64,000 nt of DNA. It comes from Methanolobus tindarius DSM 2278. GTDB taxonomy: Archaea > Halobacteriota > Methanosarcinia > Methanosarcinales > Methanosarcinaceae. The stretch covers positions 310,001-374,000 of the forward strand of contig NZ_AZAJ01000001.1 of the NCBI RefSeq assembly GCF_000504205.1, given 5' to 3'. A model generated the notes under the pieces. The model searched no databases. It was given only the letters and a program-made list of their open reading frames with translations, and was not told the DNA's origin. Numbering within the stretch: position 1 is the first letter of the stretch; each line of letters opens with the position of its first letter. The translations under genes and the position numbers were made by a program. Shown here piece by piece: positions 51,911 to 60,251 of this stretch.

Positions 51911-53758
51911 CTAGTAATTCATAAGCATTGTAAAGCAGGCAAAGGTAATTGCAAGGAATATGACAGAATGCTTAAGACCTGAAAAGAGATTACCATGAGC
52001 CATTTCACCAAGTATCAGACCTGAAAAGAAACCTAATATACCACATGTATTGAACATAGTCGAGGTAATCTGATCGACATTAAGCATATTATCGCCGCCA
52101 AGCCCTGACATTGAAGGTATGAACTGTGTTGAGAATGAATAACAGACATACATAAACGTTCCAAAAGCAATGTAAACGGTTGCGAGGTAAATGAAACCCG
52201 TATGGAACCTGTCATCCCTGAGTTTAAGCATGTTCTCGGTATCTTCTGCAGCTATTAGAAGCACGTCTCTGGTATCATCACTTACCTCGGTAGCCTTTAC
52301 AAGAAGAGTTACTGCCCTTCTAAGAGCCGGAGTTCCAATCCTGTTCTCAAAACGTGAAAGGGCATCCTTCATCTCACCGCCCCATTCCATATCCAGCCAG
52401 ACCCTTTTTACTTCACCTGACAATAATCCCACATCAGATTTCAAAAGGAGACTTATTGCATGGTTTATGGGGATGCCCATCTCATTTACTTCAGCAAGAC
52501 GCCTGAGAAAATCCGGGACAGCTTTGTCAAGTTTTGATAGGTTTCTCATCTTATATTCATGGGCAAGTGATACCGGGAGCAAAGCAATGATTATAGACAG
52601 GACTATCTGCTTGTTCAGGTCATCAGATGTCATCAAAAATGGCAGTGTCATTAACGGAACGCTCAGAATAAAAGCATAGACAGGTTTTTCAAGTATCGGT
52701 GCCAGAGGGTTCTTTAATTTACCAATTATTTTTCTTTTCAGTTTTTTATTATTGTATTTCTTAAGGTTTGATTCGTAATTCTCTTCATCTATTTCTTCTT
52801 CATCCATTAGCTGTGACTTTCGCTGTGTCTCCCTGTTTACATAATGAATTCCAAGTTCTTCTTTTGGAGAAATAGAATCAATAAGCACGATAAGCGCAAT
52901 AGAACCCAACGGCAGACCAAGGTATAATGCCTGGAACAAATATGAGGTCTGGCTGAGATTGAGCAGACCAATGGTCACGAGCGTAATAAGTAAAAAGATC
53001 GGAACTGCAACAAAGGCAACCACATATACTTCAGAGATAATCTCCAGTGTTTTTATAAACATTTCCTGGGTTTTTTTCGCATGCAGGAAATATTGTTCGG
53101 TTTTAACAGCAAAATACTGATGTATATCACTTCCACCCTGTATCATTGGGACGAGGTTTTCAAGAAAATCATGAAATGTCTTGGAAGGAGTGTATTTTGC
53201 AGTATTTTTAACGGCTTTTACAAGGTCATGACCCAGAAGCTCCACATCCCTCACTATATAAAGAGCCTCGGTTGCAATTTCACCATATATATGTGGATTC
53301 TCCGCCAGTTCCTTGATAGTTTCATAAATTGGGGTTCCACCTTTTGTCATACCATAACAAAAAGATGAAGCATGAGGCAACAGTACATCTATTTTGGTTG
53401 CACGTGAATAAGCAATGAAACGCGGATACTGGAGATAAGACCAGTAAACAAGATAAGCAGAGATAATTGGGAGAACAGCATATGTAATACTTGAAAATAT
53501 TACTCCATGATATGTTTTTAGCAAACCGAATATTGGAATATCCACCAGATACTGCATTAGAAACAGAGATACAAGTACAGTTGTATAGGTCTGGAAGGCA
53601 TATAATGCTCCCTGCTCAACATATGTGGAGTAATGTATATCCATTCTTGCCGATCTGAGACTGGTTATAAGATAATCATACTTGTCAGAACGCTTTTTTG
53701 CGTATCTCCTGACAAAACTAAAGTTTATCAGTGAATTATACATGTTAGGAAACTCCAT
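51911..53758 (-). CDS. TadC/GspF-type pilus assembly membrane protein
   Basis: From the ATG at 53758 (AGGTGA 8 nt upstream) the protein has 615 residues. It is a double GspF-type protein: two T2SSF-like cytoplasmic regions (about 105-215 with SFCYGMTKGGTPIYETIKEL; 415-530 with RRLAEVNEMGIPINHAISLL), each flanked by helices, about nine in all. Archaeal pilus and archaellum systems (FlaJ/PilC types) have this doubled form. It anchors the assembly ATPase encoded just upstream and extracts pilins from the membrane. A charged KKYNNKKLKRKIIG loop lies between the halves. Confidence 0.9.
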   Translation of the reverse strand: MEFPNMYNSLINFSFVRRYAKKRSDKYDYLITSLRSARMDIHYSTYVEQGALYAFQTYTTVLVSLFLMQYLVDIPIFGLLKTYHGVIFSSITYAVLPIISAYLVYWSYLQYPRFIAYSRATKIDVLLPHASSFCYGMTKGGTPIYETIKELAENPHIYGEIATEALYIVRDVELLGHDLVKAVKNTAKYTPSKTFHDFLENLVPMIQGGSDIHQYFAVKTEQYFLHAKKTQEMFIKTLEIISEVYVVAFVAVPIFLLITLVTIGLLNLSQTSYLFQALYLGLPLGSIALIVLIDSISPKEELGIHYVNRETQRKSQLMDEEEIDEENYESNLKKYNNKKLKRKIIGKLKNPLAPILEKPVYAFILSVPLMTLPFLMTSDDLNKQIVLSIIIALLPVSLAHEYKMRNLSKLDKAVPDFLRRLAEVNEMGIPINHAISLLLKSDVGLLSGEVKRVWLDMEWGGEMKDALSRFENRIGTPALRRAVTLLVKATEVSDDTRDVLLIAAEDTENMLKLRDDRFHTGFIYLATVYIAFGTFMYVCYSFSTQFIPSMSGLGGDNMLNVDQITSTMFNTCGILGFFSGLILGEMAHGNLFSGLKHSVIFLAITFACFTMLMNY

Positions 53759-53759
53759 G

Positions 53760-55409
53760 TCATAACTCACCTGAATTCAACAATCTGATTACCTTTTCAG
53801 GATCCTTGTTGTAAGAATTAATCAAACGAATAAACTGGTAATAATCTCTGATGTCTTTTTCAAGCATCAGATCAAGAAACATGGTTCTTCGTTTAATTTC
53901 TTCATTAACTCTTGATTCAGACCAGCCTAATTTGTGCCCTATATCATGAAGAACTTTTGAACTTTTAAATTCAAAAGAGTCCTTAACCGGATCCCACAAA
54001 AAAGTATCTTTCAGTTTGATGCCATTTGTTACACCAATTACTTCTGATACATGTGAAGCTTTTCTTTTTTCGATACCATTCTCGTATATGTTGGATTGCA
54101 TGGAAATAATGTCCAGTGCACTGAACATTGCAGGTGGTACATTAATGGGAGGATTTGTAAATCTGTTAATAACTTCCTGTGGTGCACCTGCGTGGAATGT
54201 AGAACATGTTGCATGGCCTGCATTCATTGCCTGGAAAAGGGTTTGTGATTCACGACCCCTGACTTCTCCTACCAGCAAATATTCGGGTCTTTGCCTCAGT
54301 GATGCACGCAAAAGGTCTTCCAGATCTATAGTACCCATTTTGTTTACTGCTAATCCATCTCTTGTTATCGTAGATATCCAGTTCTTGTGAGGGAGATTAA
54401 TCTCAGGAGTATCTTCAAGAGTAACTATCCTGATACTCATAGGGATAAAAAGGCAGATAGCATTTAGCGATGAAGTCTTCCCGGTAGCAGTACCACCACA
54501 AAAAAGGATACTTTTTCCGTGTTCCATGCAGAACCAGAAATAAGCCATCATTTCCGATGAGAATGTATTCCAGGAGATCAGATCAAGAGGCGTTAGTGGC
54601 ACTTTTTTTTGCCTGCGGATGCTGAAGGAACTTCCTCTGGGGCTTATATCGTGGCCATATGTGATATTAATACGAGACCCATCACGCATTATGGTATCCA
54701 GTATAGGTGTGGATCTCGAAAGATGCCTGGAACTTTGCTGTGCTATCAGTGTAACAAAATGATCAAGATCTTCATCATTTGAAAAGACAACATTGGTTTT
54801 GATATTCCCATATGCTTTATGGTAAACGAATATCGGGATGTTGACTCCATTACACCATACATCCTCAATCTTGCTGTCTTTCATAATTCCGCTTATGGAA
54901 CCAAAGTCGATAAAATCACGTTTCAGGTAATAATAGATTTTCTCAAATGTCCTTGCCTGAAGATCAAAATATTCTGTCAGTGTACGCTTTGTGTTTTCTC
55001 TCAGAAGTTGATAGCGATCAATTGAAGTGAGATCTGACTCGCCTTCAATGTTTGAAATTGTCATCTGGTCTCCCATGACATTATTGAATTCTTCAAGCAA
55101 TGTTTTTTCGAATTTGTTCAGTTTTGGTTCAACCAGATGATAATAAATTGCATTCTTCTGTTTATCCTTCAATATACAGACAAGACAATATGGCTCATCT
55201 ACCCAGTAACGTTCCAGTTCTTCCATGTGAGAAGGAGCTGTAAAAGAGACAAGGTCATCTATTATTTCAGACATATCAAAAAGCAAATCATCATTTCCCC
55301 TGGAGAAATGAGCGGTAATTCCTTTCAGGATGGCAGGTTTCTCCGGCATGTTGGCCGATGCGATAATTTGCATTACTGAACTGTTAAATTTATTGATGAT
55401 TGCCTTCAT
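53760..55409 (-). CDS. GspE/TadA-type pilus assembly ATPase
   Basis: The 549-residue protein is a secretion ATPase of the archaeal GspE2/FlaI type. It has an N-terminal region (1-190), then the core with Walker A GGTATGKTSSLNA near 300, an Asp box RIVTLEDTPEI, Walker B region LLVGEVRGRESQTLFQAMNA and a His box AGHATCSTFHAG. It powers pilin assembly through the TadC/GspF-like partner whose start is 2 nt past its stop. It probably heads this part of the pilus operon. No retraction ATPase was seen, as is usual in archaea. Confidence 0.93.
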   Translation of the reverse strand: MKAIINKFNSSVMQIIASANMPEKPAILKGITAHFSRGNDDLLFDMSEIIDDLVSFTAPSHMEELERYWVDEPYCLVCILKDKQKNAIYYHLVEPKLNKFEKTLLEEFNNVMGDQMTISNIEGESDLTSIDRYQLLRENTKRTLTEYFDLQARTFEKIYYYLKRDFIDFGSISGIMKDSKIEDVWCNGVNIPIFVYHKAYGNIKTNVVFSNDEDLDHFVTLIAQQSSRHLSRSTPILDTIMRDGSRINITYGHDISPRGSSFSIRRQKKVPLTPLDLISWNTFSSEMMAYFWFCMEHGKSILFCGGTATGKTSSLNAICLFIPMSIRIVTLEDTPEINLPHKNWISTITRDGLAVNKMGTIDLEDLLRASLRQRPEYLLVGEVRGRESQTLFQAMNAGHATCSTFHAGAPQEVINRFTNPPINVPPAMFSALDIISMQSNIYENGIEKRKASHVSEVIGVTNGIKLKDTFLWDPVKDSFEFKSSKVLHDIGHKLGWSESRVNEEIKRRTMFLDLMLEKDIRDYYQFIRLINSYNKDPEKVIRLLNSGEL

Positions 55410-55715
55410 ATCCAGAACCCCGTTTTTTTGTTTTTAGTCCAGTTAGCTGATTTAATTTATTGAATTTGAAGCAGGATTAATTGCTGTTTCAAATTATTTG
55501 ATCTGCTGCAATACCAGGATATCCGACATTGCAGCACATATGCAAAAATCAATTGCAATAGTTACATAGTCAGGACTGAAACTGCAATTTAGTAGAAAAT
55601 ATGTGTGACAGGTTCTATAAAAAAAAGAGCTTTTGGATTAGAAATAGTACCTTTTTAGCTAACAAACCTGTGAAATTAATCGAGCTTATTTTTGCTATGA
55701 CCAGAAAATATTGTA
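55410..55715. other. 306-nt gap inside the pilus locus
   Basis: A+T-rich, with no credible gene. Just past the stop of the 55.7-kb gene, a different leftward frame encodes a run of hydrophobic residues that could once have been its membrane helix. TTTTTTTGTTTTTAG near 55423 lies in front of the ATPase gene. Confidence 0.4.
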
Positions 55716-56195
55716 TTAGAAAAAGTTCATTATATGCCGAGAGAATGATGTGTAAACATTTGTTCCCGAATTATCCACAATTTCACCTTGAATAATTGTT
55801 ACAGGAATTCTGATACCTGCGCCCATACCCAATTTGCTGTTATCAGAACAAGCCGCGATGCTAATTTTAAGAGAAATGTTACCTGATGCAAGTTCTGGTG
55901 GAATACAAATTACAGTAACTTCTTTTGTCATACTCGGTGAAAGGTCAAAAGATGATGGAAAAATTCCTACCAAGTCAGAGTATTCATCAGCTGTGTAAAC
56001 AGAATAAGTAGAAAACTCATTACCATTATTAATGATGGTAATGTTTTTCTGGAAAATCCCTTCTTTCAAATCAAACTCAAGGCTGTACGGGGATGCTCCC
56101 ACCGATACAGCTGATGTGGTCTGCACCAAAAGAAGAACAGAAAAAATAGTTAGTATTGATTTAAAGGCTAGTTTTTTAGTGCTATAATGAATCAC
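55716..56195 (-). CDS. Secreted Ig-like protein, possibly truncated paralogue of the 49.5-kb protein
   Basis: 159 residues with a signal peptide (about 1-29, ending QTTSA) and one Ig-like domain: VSVGASPYSLEFDLKEGIFQ, FDLSPSMTKEVTVICIPP, GMGAGIRIPVTI. The paralogue at 49.5 kb continues into a membrane helix and cytoplasmic tail, which are missing here. The frame ends shortly after the domain at SRHIMNFF, and hydrophobic codons appear in another frame just past the stop. It may be frameshifted or a naturally secreted form. It sits between the pilin genes and the assembly ATPase. Confidence 0.65.
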   Translation of the reverse strand: MIHYSTKKLAFKSILTIFSVLLLVQTTSAVSVGASPYSLEFDLKEGIFQKNITIINNGNEFSTYSVYTADEYSDLVGIFPSSFDLSPSMTKEVTVICIPPELASGNISLKISIAACSDNSKLGMGAGIRIPVTIIQGEIVDNSGTNVYTSFSRHIMNFF

Positions 56196-56289
56196 ATATA
56201 ATAATATATAATATAATAATATATAATTTTTGGAGCAGCAAATGATTTCAGGATTTAGATTTCAAAATGCAGAAAAATAGAATGGAACC

Positions 56290-56814
56290 TTAAGGCTCCA
56301 TTACAATATTAGTGGAAAATACAGTATTTTCAGTGTTCACATCAATTATTGCAATCTCAAACGTCTCACCGACATAAATCCATTGCTGACCCAGTACCGG
56401 AACCTTCTCACCATCTGAATTTGTATCGAAATCAAACTTGTATGTCGCAGTTTGACCTGGTTGTAAGGCTATTTTATCCATTCCATCTCCTCTATTCTCC
56501 TGCTCTGCCGGATAGAATGTAAGATTTTCGTTTGAAAGATAGCCGGTCATTTTTGGAATACCATGAGAAATCATAATCTTGATGTCTTCCTTATAGATAA
56601 CATCTCCACCCATATGCTTTATGGTAATAATTCCATCTGATTCCGAACATGCTACGTCAAAAACAGCACTAGTAGGGTCATCTTTTGTCTGAACACTACC
56701 CGCAAAACTACTGACGGCAGCAGCAAGGATCACTGTCACAACAATCATCAACATGACACCAATTACAGGACTAACTGCGCTGTCATTATCAATTGATTTT
56801 CTGTTTGCTTTCAT
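56290..56814 (-). CDS. Type IV pilin, H-x-GGD class (second copy)
   Basis: The 174-residue protein has the archaeal class III signal and Pilin_N domain, DSAVSPVIGVMLMIVVTVIL, with cleavage expected just before the hydrophobic helix. The outward domain carries IKHMGGDVIYKEDIKIMI and MTGYLSNENLTF, close to the pilin at 57.6 kb (LEHMGGDTIDRRNIRVEI, TSGFIDSDNVTF). Its ATG overlaps the stop of the preceding pilin gene (ATGA), so the two are co-translated. Confidence 0.85.
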   Translation of the reverse strand: MKANRKSIDNDSAVSPVIGVMLMIVVTVILAAAVSSFAGSVQTKDDPTSAVFDVACSESDGIITIKHMGGDVIYKEDIKIMISHGIPKMTGYLSNENLTFYPAEQENRGDGMDKIALQPGQTATYKFDFDTNSDGEKVPVLGQQWIYVGETFEIAIIDVNTENTVFSTNIVMEP

Positions 56815-57542
56815 CCAGTCACCACCACATCTTTCGTGAAAATAACCTTGTTAGTTGGCATATGAACAATCTTTATAGTTACAACATCACCTGCATGGAT
56901 AGTTCTGGTATCGGGATCAATATGATATGAATCCATAGGATCCCCTTCACACCAGTCTGCAAACATTGCCTGCATAGCAGTCTTCCAACTATCTCCTTGA
57001 GATGAATAAGAAATATATCTTCCAAGATCTTCATCCCAATAGTAGTCAGATATGTAATTAGAATATTCGTCCGCAACCATAGTCATTCCTGGTTCCAGTA
57101 TATATTCTCCAAAAAATTGGCCTTCTGTGGGAAAATTACCTAGATTCCAGTATGGAGACGTTCCAGTGTTACTATTTCCACTATTACTACTAAAAGCCAT
57201 TGAAACAGTGTTATTTGAATTTGGTAAAACTTCCATTGTTTTAATATCTCCACGAGCATTCGGATTTATTGTTATAATCTTCAGATCAGAAGTTGGTATC
57301 TTATCACCTGTGATCTCCGTAATTGCAATATAACTCATATTAGCACTATTATTGTAAGGTATATCCACACGCATCTCTACATCAAATGAAGCAGAAGGTA
57401 CAGCCTCTGAGCCTTTCAACATGCCAGTACTGTAGGAACTGACGGCGGCTGCAAGGATAACGGTGACAACAACCATTAGCATCACACCAATTACAGGTGA
57501 TGCTGCCGACAAATTATTTATAAATTTATTTGACATTTTCAT
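56811..57542 (-). CDS. Type IV pilin, ITGD class (second copy)
   Basis: 243 residues, starting MKMSNKFINNLSAASPVIGV, a Pilin_N domain with an Ala-Ser-Pro cleavage region. The outward domain contains ITEITGDKIPTSDLKIITI, GTSPYWNLGNF and YILEPGMTMVAD, matching the pilin at 58.1 kb (ITGDSIDTKDLKIITS, VSPYWSNPAIGDF, YILRPGVVMIAD). GAGGTGA precedes the ATG. An insert near residues 165-200 (DYYWDEDLGRYISYSSQ) is absent from the paralogue. Confidence 0.85.
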   Translation of the reverse strand: MKMSNKFINNLSAASPVIGVMLMVVVTVILAAAVSSYSTGMLKGSEAVPSASFDVEMRVDIPYNNSANMSYIAITEITGDKIPTSDLKIITINPNARGDIKTMEVLPNSNNTVSMAFSSNSGNSNTGTSPYWNLGNFPTEGQFFGEYILEPGMTMVADEYSNYISDYYWDEDLGRYISYSSQGDSWKTAMQAMFADWCEGDPMDSYHIDPDTRTIHAGDVVTIKIVHMPTNKVIFTKDVVVTG

Positions 57543-57551
57543 TGTTTCACC

Positions 57552-58049
57552 TCAGGGTAGCAGTGTGATTTTAGTAGAATAGATAGTCTGACCTGAATTT
57601 AAGTCTATGATAGTTATCCTGAAGGGCTCACCTAGTTCCACTTTCTGGAATATTTCCTCTCCATCGAAAGTTACGAAATCATTAGATGAGGAATGTGTAA
57701 AATTGACCTTTGCTTCATCCCCGGGATTTAAAAAATTGCTATTCGAAATAAATGTAACATTATCAGAATCAATAAATCCTGATGTTGAAGGATATCCTGA
57801 CTCTATTTCTACCCGTATATTCCTCCTGTCAATTGTATCGCCACCCATATGCTCAAGATGAACAAAACCATCCTGAATAGATGCTTCGGCCATCAATGTA
57901 ACCTGAGGTGCCATTTCCTGAGATTTCATACTGTTAGAATATGAACTCACAGCAGCAGCAAGTATGATCGTAACAACAATCATCAGCATCACGCCAATAA
58001 CAGGAGATACTGCATTTCTATCAGAAAAAAATCTATGATCTTTATTCAA
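57552..58049 (-). CDS. Type IV pilin, H-x-GGD class (first copy)
   Basis: 165 residues from a TTG start at 58049, with GAGGTGG 5 nt upstream. The N-terminus is FSDRNAVSPVIGVMLMIVVT, a Pilin_N domain. The outward domain has VHLEHMGGDTIDRRNIRVEI and a long GDEAKVNFTHSSS turn, and ends KITLLP. It directly follows the ITGD-class pilin and pairs with it. Confidence 0.85.
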   Translation of the reverse strand: MNKDHRFFSDRNAVSPVIGVMLMIVVTIILAAAVSSYSNSMKSQEMAPQVTLMAEASIQDGFVHLEHMGGDTIDRRNIRVEIESGYPSTSGFIDSDNVTFISNSNFLNPGDEAKVNFTHSSSNDFVTFDGEEIFQKVELGEPFRITIIDLNSGQTIYSTKITLLP

Positions 58050-58685
58050 TCAGACCACCTCTACATCAGACTCAAAAATTACTTTCCCACTTGGAATATC
58101 CACAAGGCTAACCGTAATAAAATCACCAGAACTGATATTTTCCCAACCAGATATTACTGCTTCTATACCAGTGTCATAGCTGGATACATCATTTTCATTG
58201 CAATCAGCAATCATCACTACACCGGGTCTGAGAATGTAATTCCCAAAATTAACCTCCTCGTCCTGTCCAAAATCTCCAATTGCAGGGTTGCTCCAGTAAG
58301 GAGAAACACTAGTAATACTCGGAGTATTACCATTAACTACATCCGTATTTCCCACATTCGGATAAACTTCATTCAAATAGAAATCATTGTTACCACCAGT
58401 GTATGAGGTTATTATCTTGAGATCTTTTGTATCAATGGAATCTCCAGTTATCTCTTTGATTTTCATAAAAGAAATATTTTCACCTCCTATATCCACCCCT
58501 TTTTTTATCTGTACTTCAAATGTAGCAGAGGGAGCTGTTTTTGTGCCACTCACAAGCCCACCGCTGTATGAACTTACTGCAGCAGCAAGGATAACAGTGA
58601 CCACCACCATGAGCATTACACCAATTACAGGCGAGGCAGCGAGATTATTATCTAAAAATGTTTTTCGTTGTTTCATATGTATCAT
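58050..58685 (-). CDS. Type IV pilin, ITGD class (first copy)
   Basis: I take the ATG at 58685, 6 nt after GGTGGAG; a later ATG at 58676 is also possible, and an in-frame GTG lies inside the ribosome-binding site. The 211-residue protein has NLAASPVIGVMLMVVVTVIL and the outward motifs MKIKEITGDSIDTKDLKIIT, VSPYWSNPA and SGDFITVSLVDIPSGKVIF. Its stop abuts the start of the next pilin with no gap. It is the first of the four short pilins. Confidence 0.83.
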   Translation of the reverse strand: MIHMKQRKTFLDNNLAASPVIGVMLMVVVTVILAAAVSSYSGGLVSGTKTAPSATFEVQIKKGVDIGGENISFMKIKEITGDSIDTKDLKIITSYTGGNNDFYLNEVYPNVGNTDVVNGNTPSITSVSPYWSNPAIGDFGQDEEVNFGNYILRPGVVMIADCNENDVSSYDTGIEAVISGWENISSGDFITVSLVDIPSGKVIFESDVEVV

Positions 58686-58867
58686 ATGTAACTCCACCTT
58701 ACAATATCATGAAAAATTGAAGAATATTCGTTTTTACAAAAATAGGTCATTATTAGATGTATATAAACCACATAATTATGATTAGATATGTTAGCTTTTA
58801 TGAAAAAATAGGTATGAATTAGTTAAAATAAAGAAGAGGGAAAAATCCCCCATAGTGAAAACTATTT

Positions 58868-60238
58868 TCAGCTTATTTCAGCCCAGAAAACAAGCTTTCC
58901 TTCCATTGAACCTATGCCAATAAAATCATCAGGTACATTCAGGGATGCCTGTACAGTTTCTGTGGTTTCAGATTCAACAACGTTTGAATACCCGTCCCAT
59001 GTACCGGAATTTAGCATAAGACCATCAACATATAAATCCTTTGCAACATCTGTCACCTGAGCTGTAACAGTGGCATCGGTTGCGCCTTTATTTTTAATGT
59101 GCAAAGTGTGCTCATCACTAACCTCACCAGCTGAAAGTGTACCGAAATTCATTGTACCCGGAGTAACCTCTATAGATATTGAAGGGATTATAGTTGCACT
59201 TAGCGAAACTGATGTGGCTTCATAAGAATTGTAAGAGTCATCATCTTCTTCATCACTAACAGTGATGTAAGCTACTTCAGTTAGTGCATCACTATTGCTA
59301 TCATCGTCATAAACTATCAATTTTACAGTGTAAGAACCATTTTCTGTATAAGTATGAACAGGATCTTGCTCAGTAGAATCAATAACGTTATCTCCGTCAA
59401 AATCCCATTGCCACGCACTTACATTTCCTGAAGATTGATCTGTAAACTGCACCGATAGCGGTGCTTGCCCTGAAGTTATATTTACAGTAAAATCTGCTTT
59501 CAGTGAAGTCCCACTGCTTCCACCACCGCTTTTAATAGTAATATAATCAGTCTTTGTTTCCACATCACTGTCACTATTACTGGATGATATCAATTTTACA
59601 GTATAAGTACCAGCACTCTGGTAGGTGTAAACTGGATTCTGTTCTGTTGAATCAATTGAATTATCACCATCAAAATCCCATTGCCACGATGTAGCATTCG
59701 TTGATTTGTCAGTAAACTTTACTGTCAAAGGCACTTTTCCTGATGTAATATTTGCAGTAAAATCCGCTATTACTTCGGGAGTACTGGTTTCTGAACTTAC
59801 AGTCACCTGTGTATCACCGAGCACTGTAATGTAATTATAAGCTTCTGGAGCAACATATCCTGAAATAGTGTAAACACCATCATCCGTATCATCAGGAACC
59901 ATTACTGAATACTCAACTGTTTTTGATTCACCTGATTGCAACATACTTACCCATGCCCATTCAGTTGTATTCACATTAAAAAGACTACCATCGTTATCTA
60001 ATGATCCAATTGTCCAGCCATCTGGCAGCGTCTCACGGAGAAGAGGACCGATGACATCAGCATTCATTTTTAGAGTCACACTCACATTGAATGTCTCCCC
60101 AGGAGTAACATTCATATTAGATATTTCTCGCACTGCAGTTATATCACCTGCCGCATAAGCAGGAGTTGAAAGTGACATTACGAGACACAGAAATGTTGGA
60201 AAAATAATATAAATATGTACTTTTTCTTTAACCATCAT
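58868..60238 (-). CDS. Secreted PKD-domain surface protein
   Basis: The 456-residue protein has a signal peptide (about 1-30, ending PAYAA), then a beta domain with GWTIGSLDNDG and FTAN spacing (30-155). Two PKD domains follow (about 160-240 and 250-335, each with WQWDFDGDN), then a C-terminal domain (345-456) with PGTMNFGTLSAGEVSDEH, resembling archaeal surface/spore-coat-like folds. GGAGATAGT precedes a double ATG. No membrane anchor is visible, so it may associate with pili or the S-layer. It lies between the large NosD/PQQ protein and the pilins on the same strand. Confidence 0.8.
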   Translation of the reverse strand: MMVKEKVHIYIIFPTFLCLVMSLSTPAYAAGDITAVREISNMNVTPGETFNVSVTLKMNADVIGPLLRETLPDGWTIGSLDNDGSLFNVNTTEWAWVSMLQSGESKTVEYSVMVPDDTDDGVYTISGYVAPEAYNYITVLGDTQVTVSSETSTPEVIADFTANITSGKVPLTVKFTDKSTNATSWQWDFDGDNSIDSTEQNPVYTYQSAGTYTVKLISSSNSDSDVETKTDYITIKSGGGSSGTSLKADFTVNITSGQAPLSVQFTDQSSGNVSAWQWDFDGDNVIDSTEQDPVHTYTENGSYTVKLIVYDDDSNSDALTEVAYITVSDEEDDDSYNSYEATSVSLSATIIPSISIEVTPGTMNFGTLSAGEVSDEHTLHIKNKGATDATVTAQVTDVAKDLYVDGLMLNSGTWDGYSNVVESETTETVQASLNVPDDFIGIGSMEGKLVFWAEIS

Positions 60239-60251
60239 ACTATCTCCTTTT

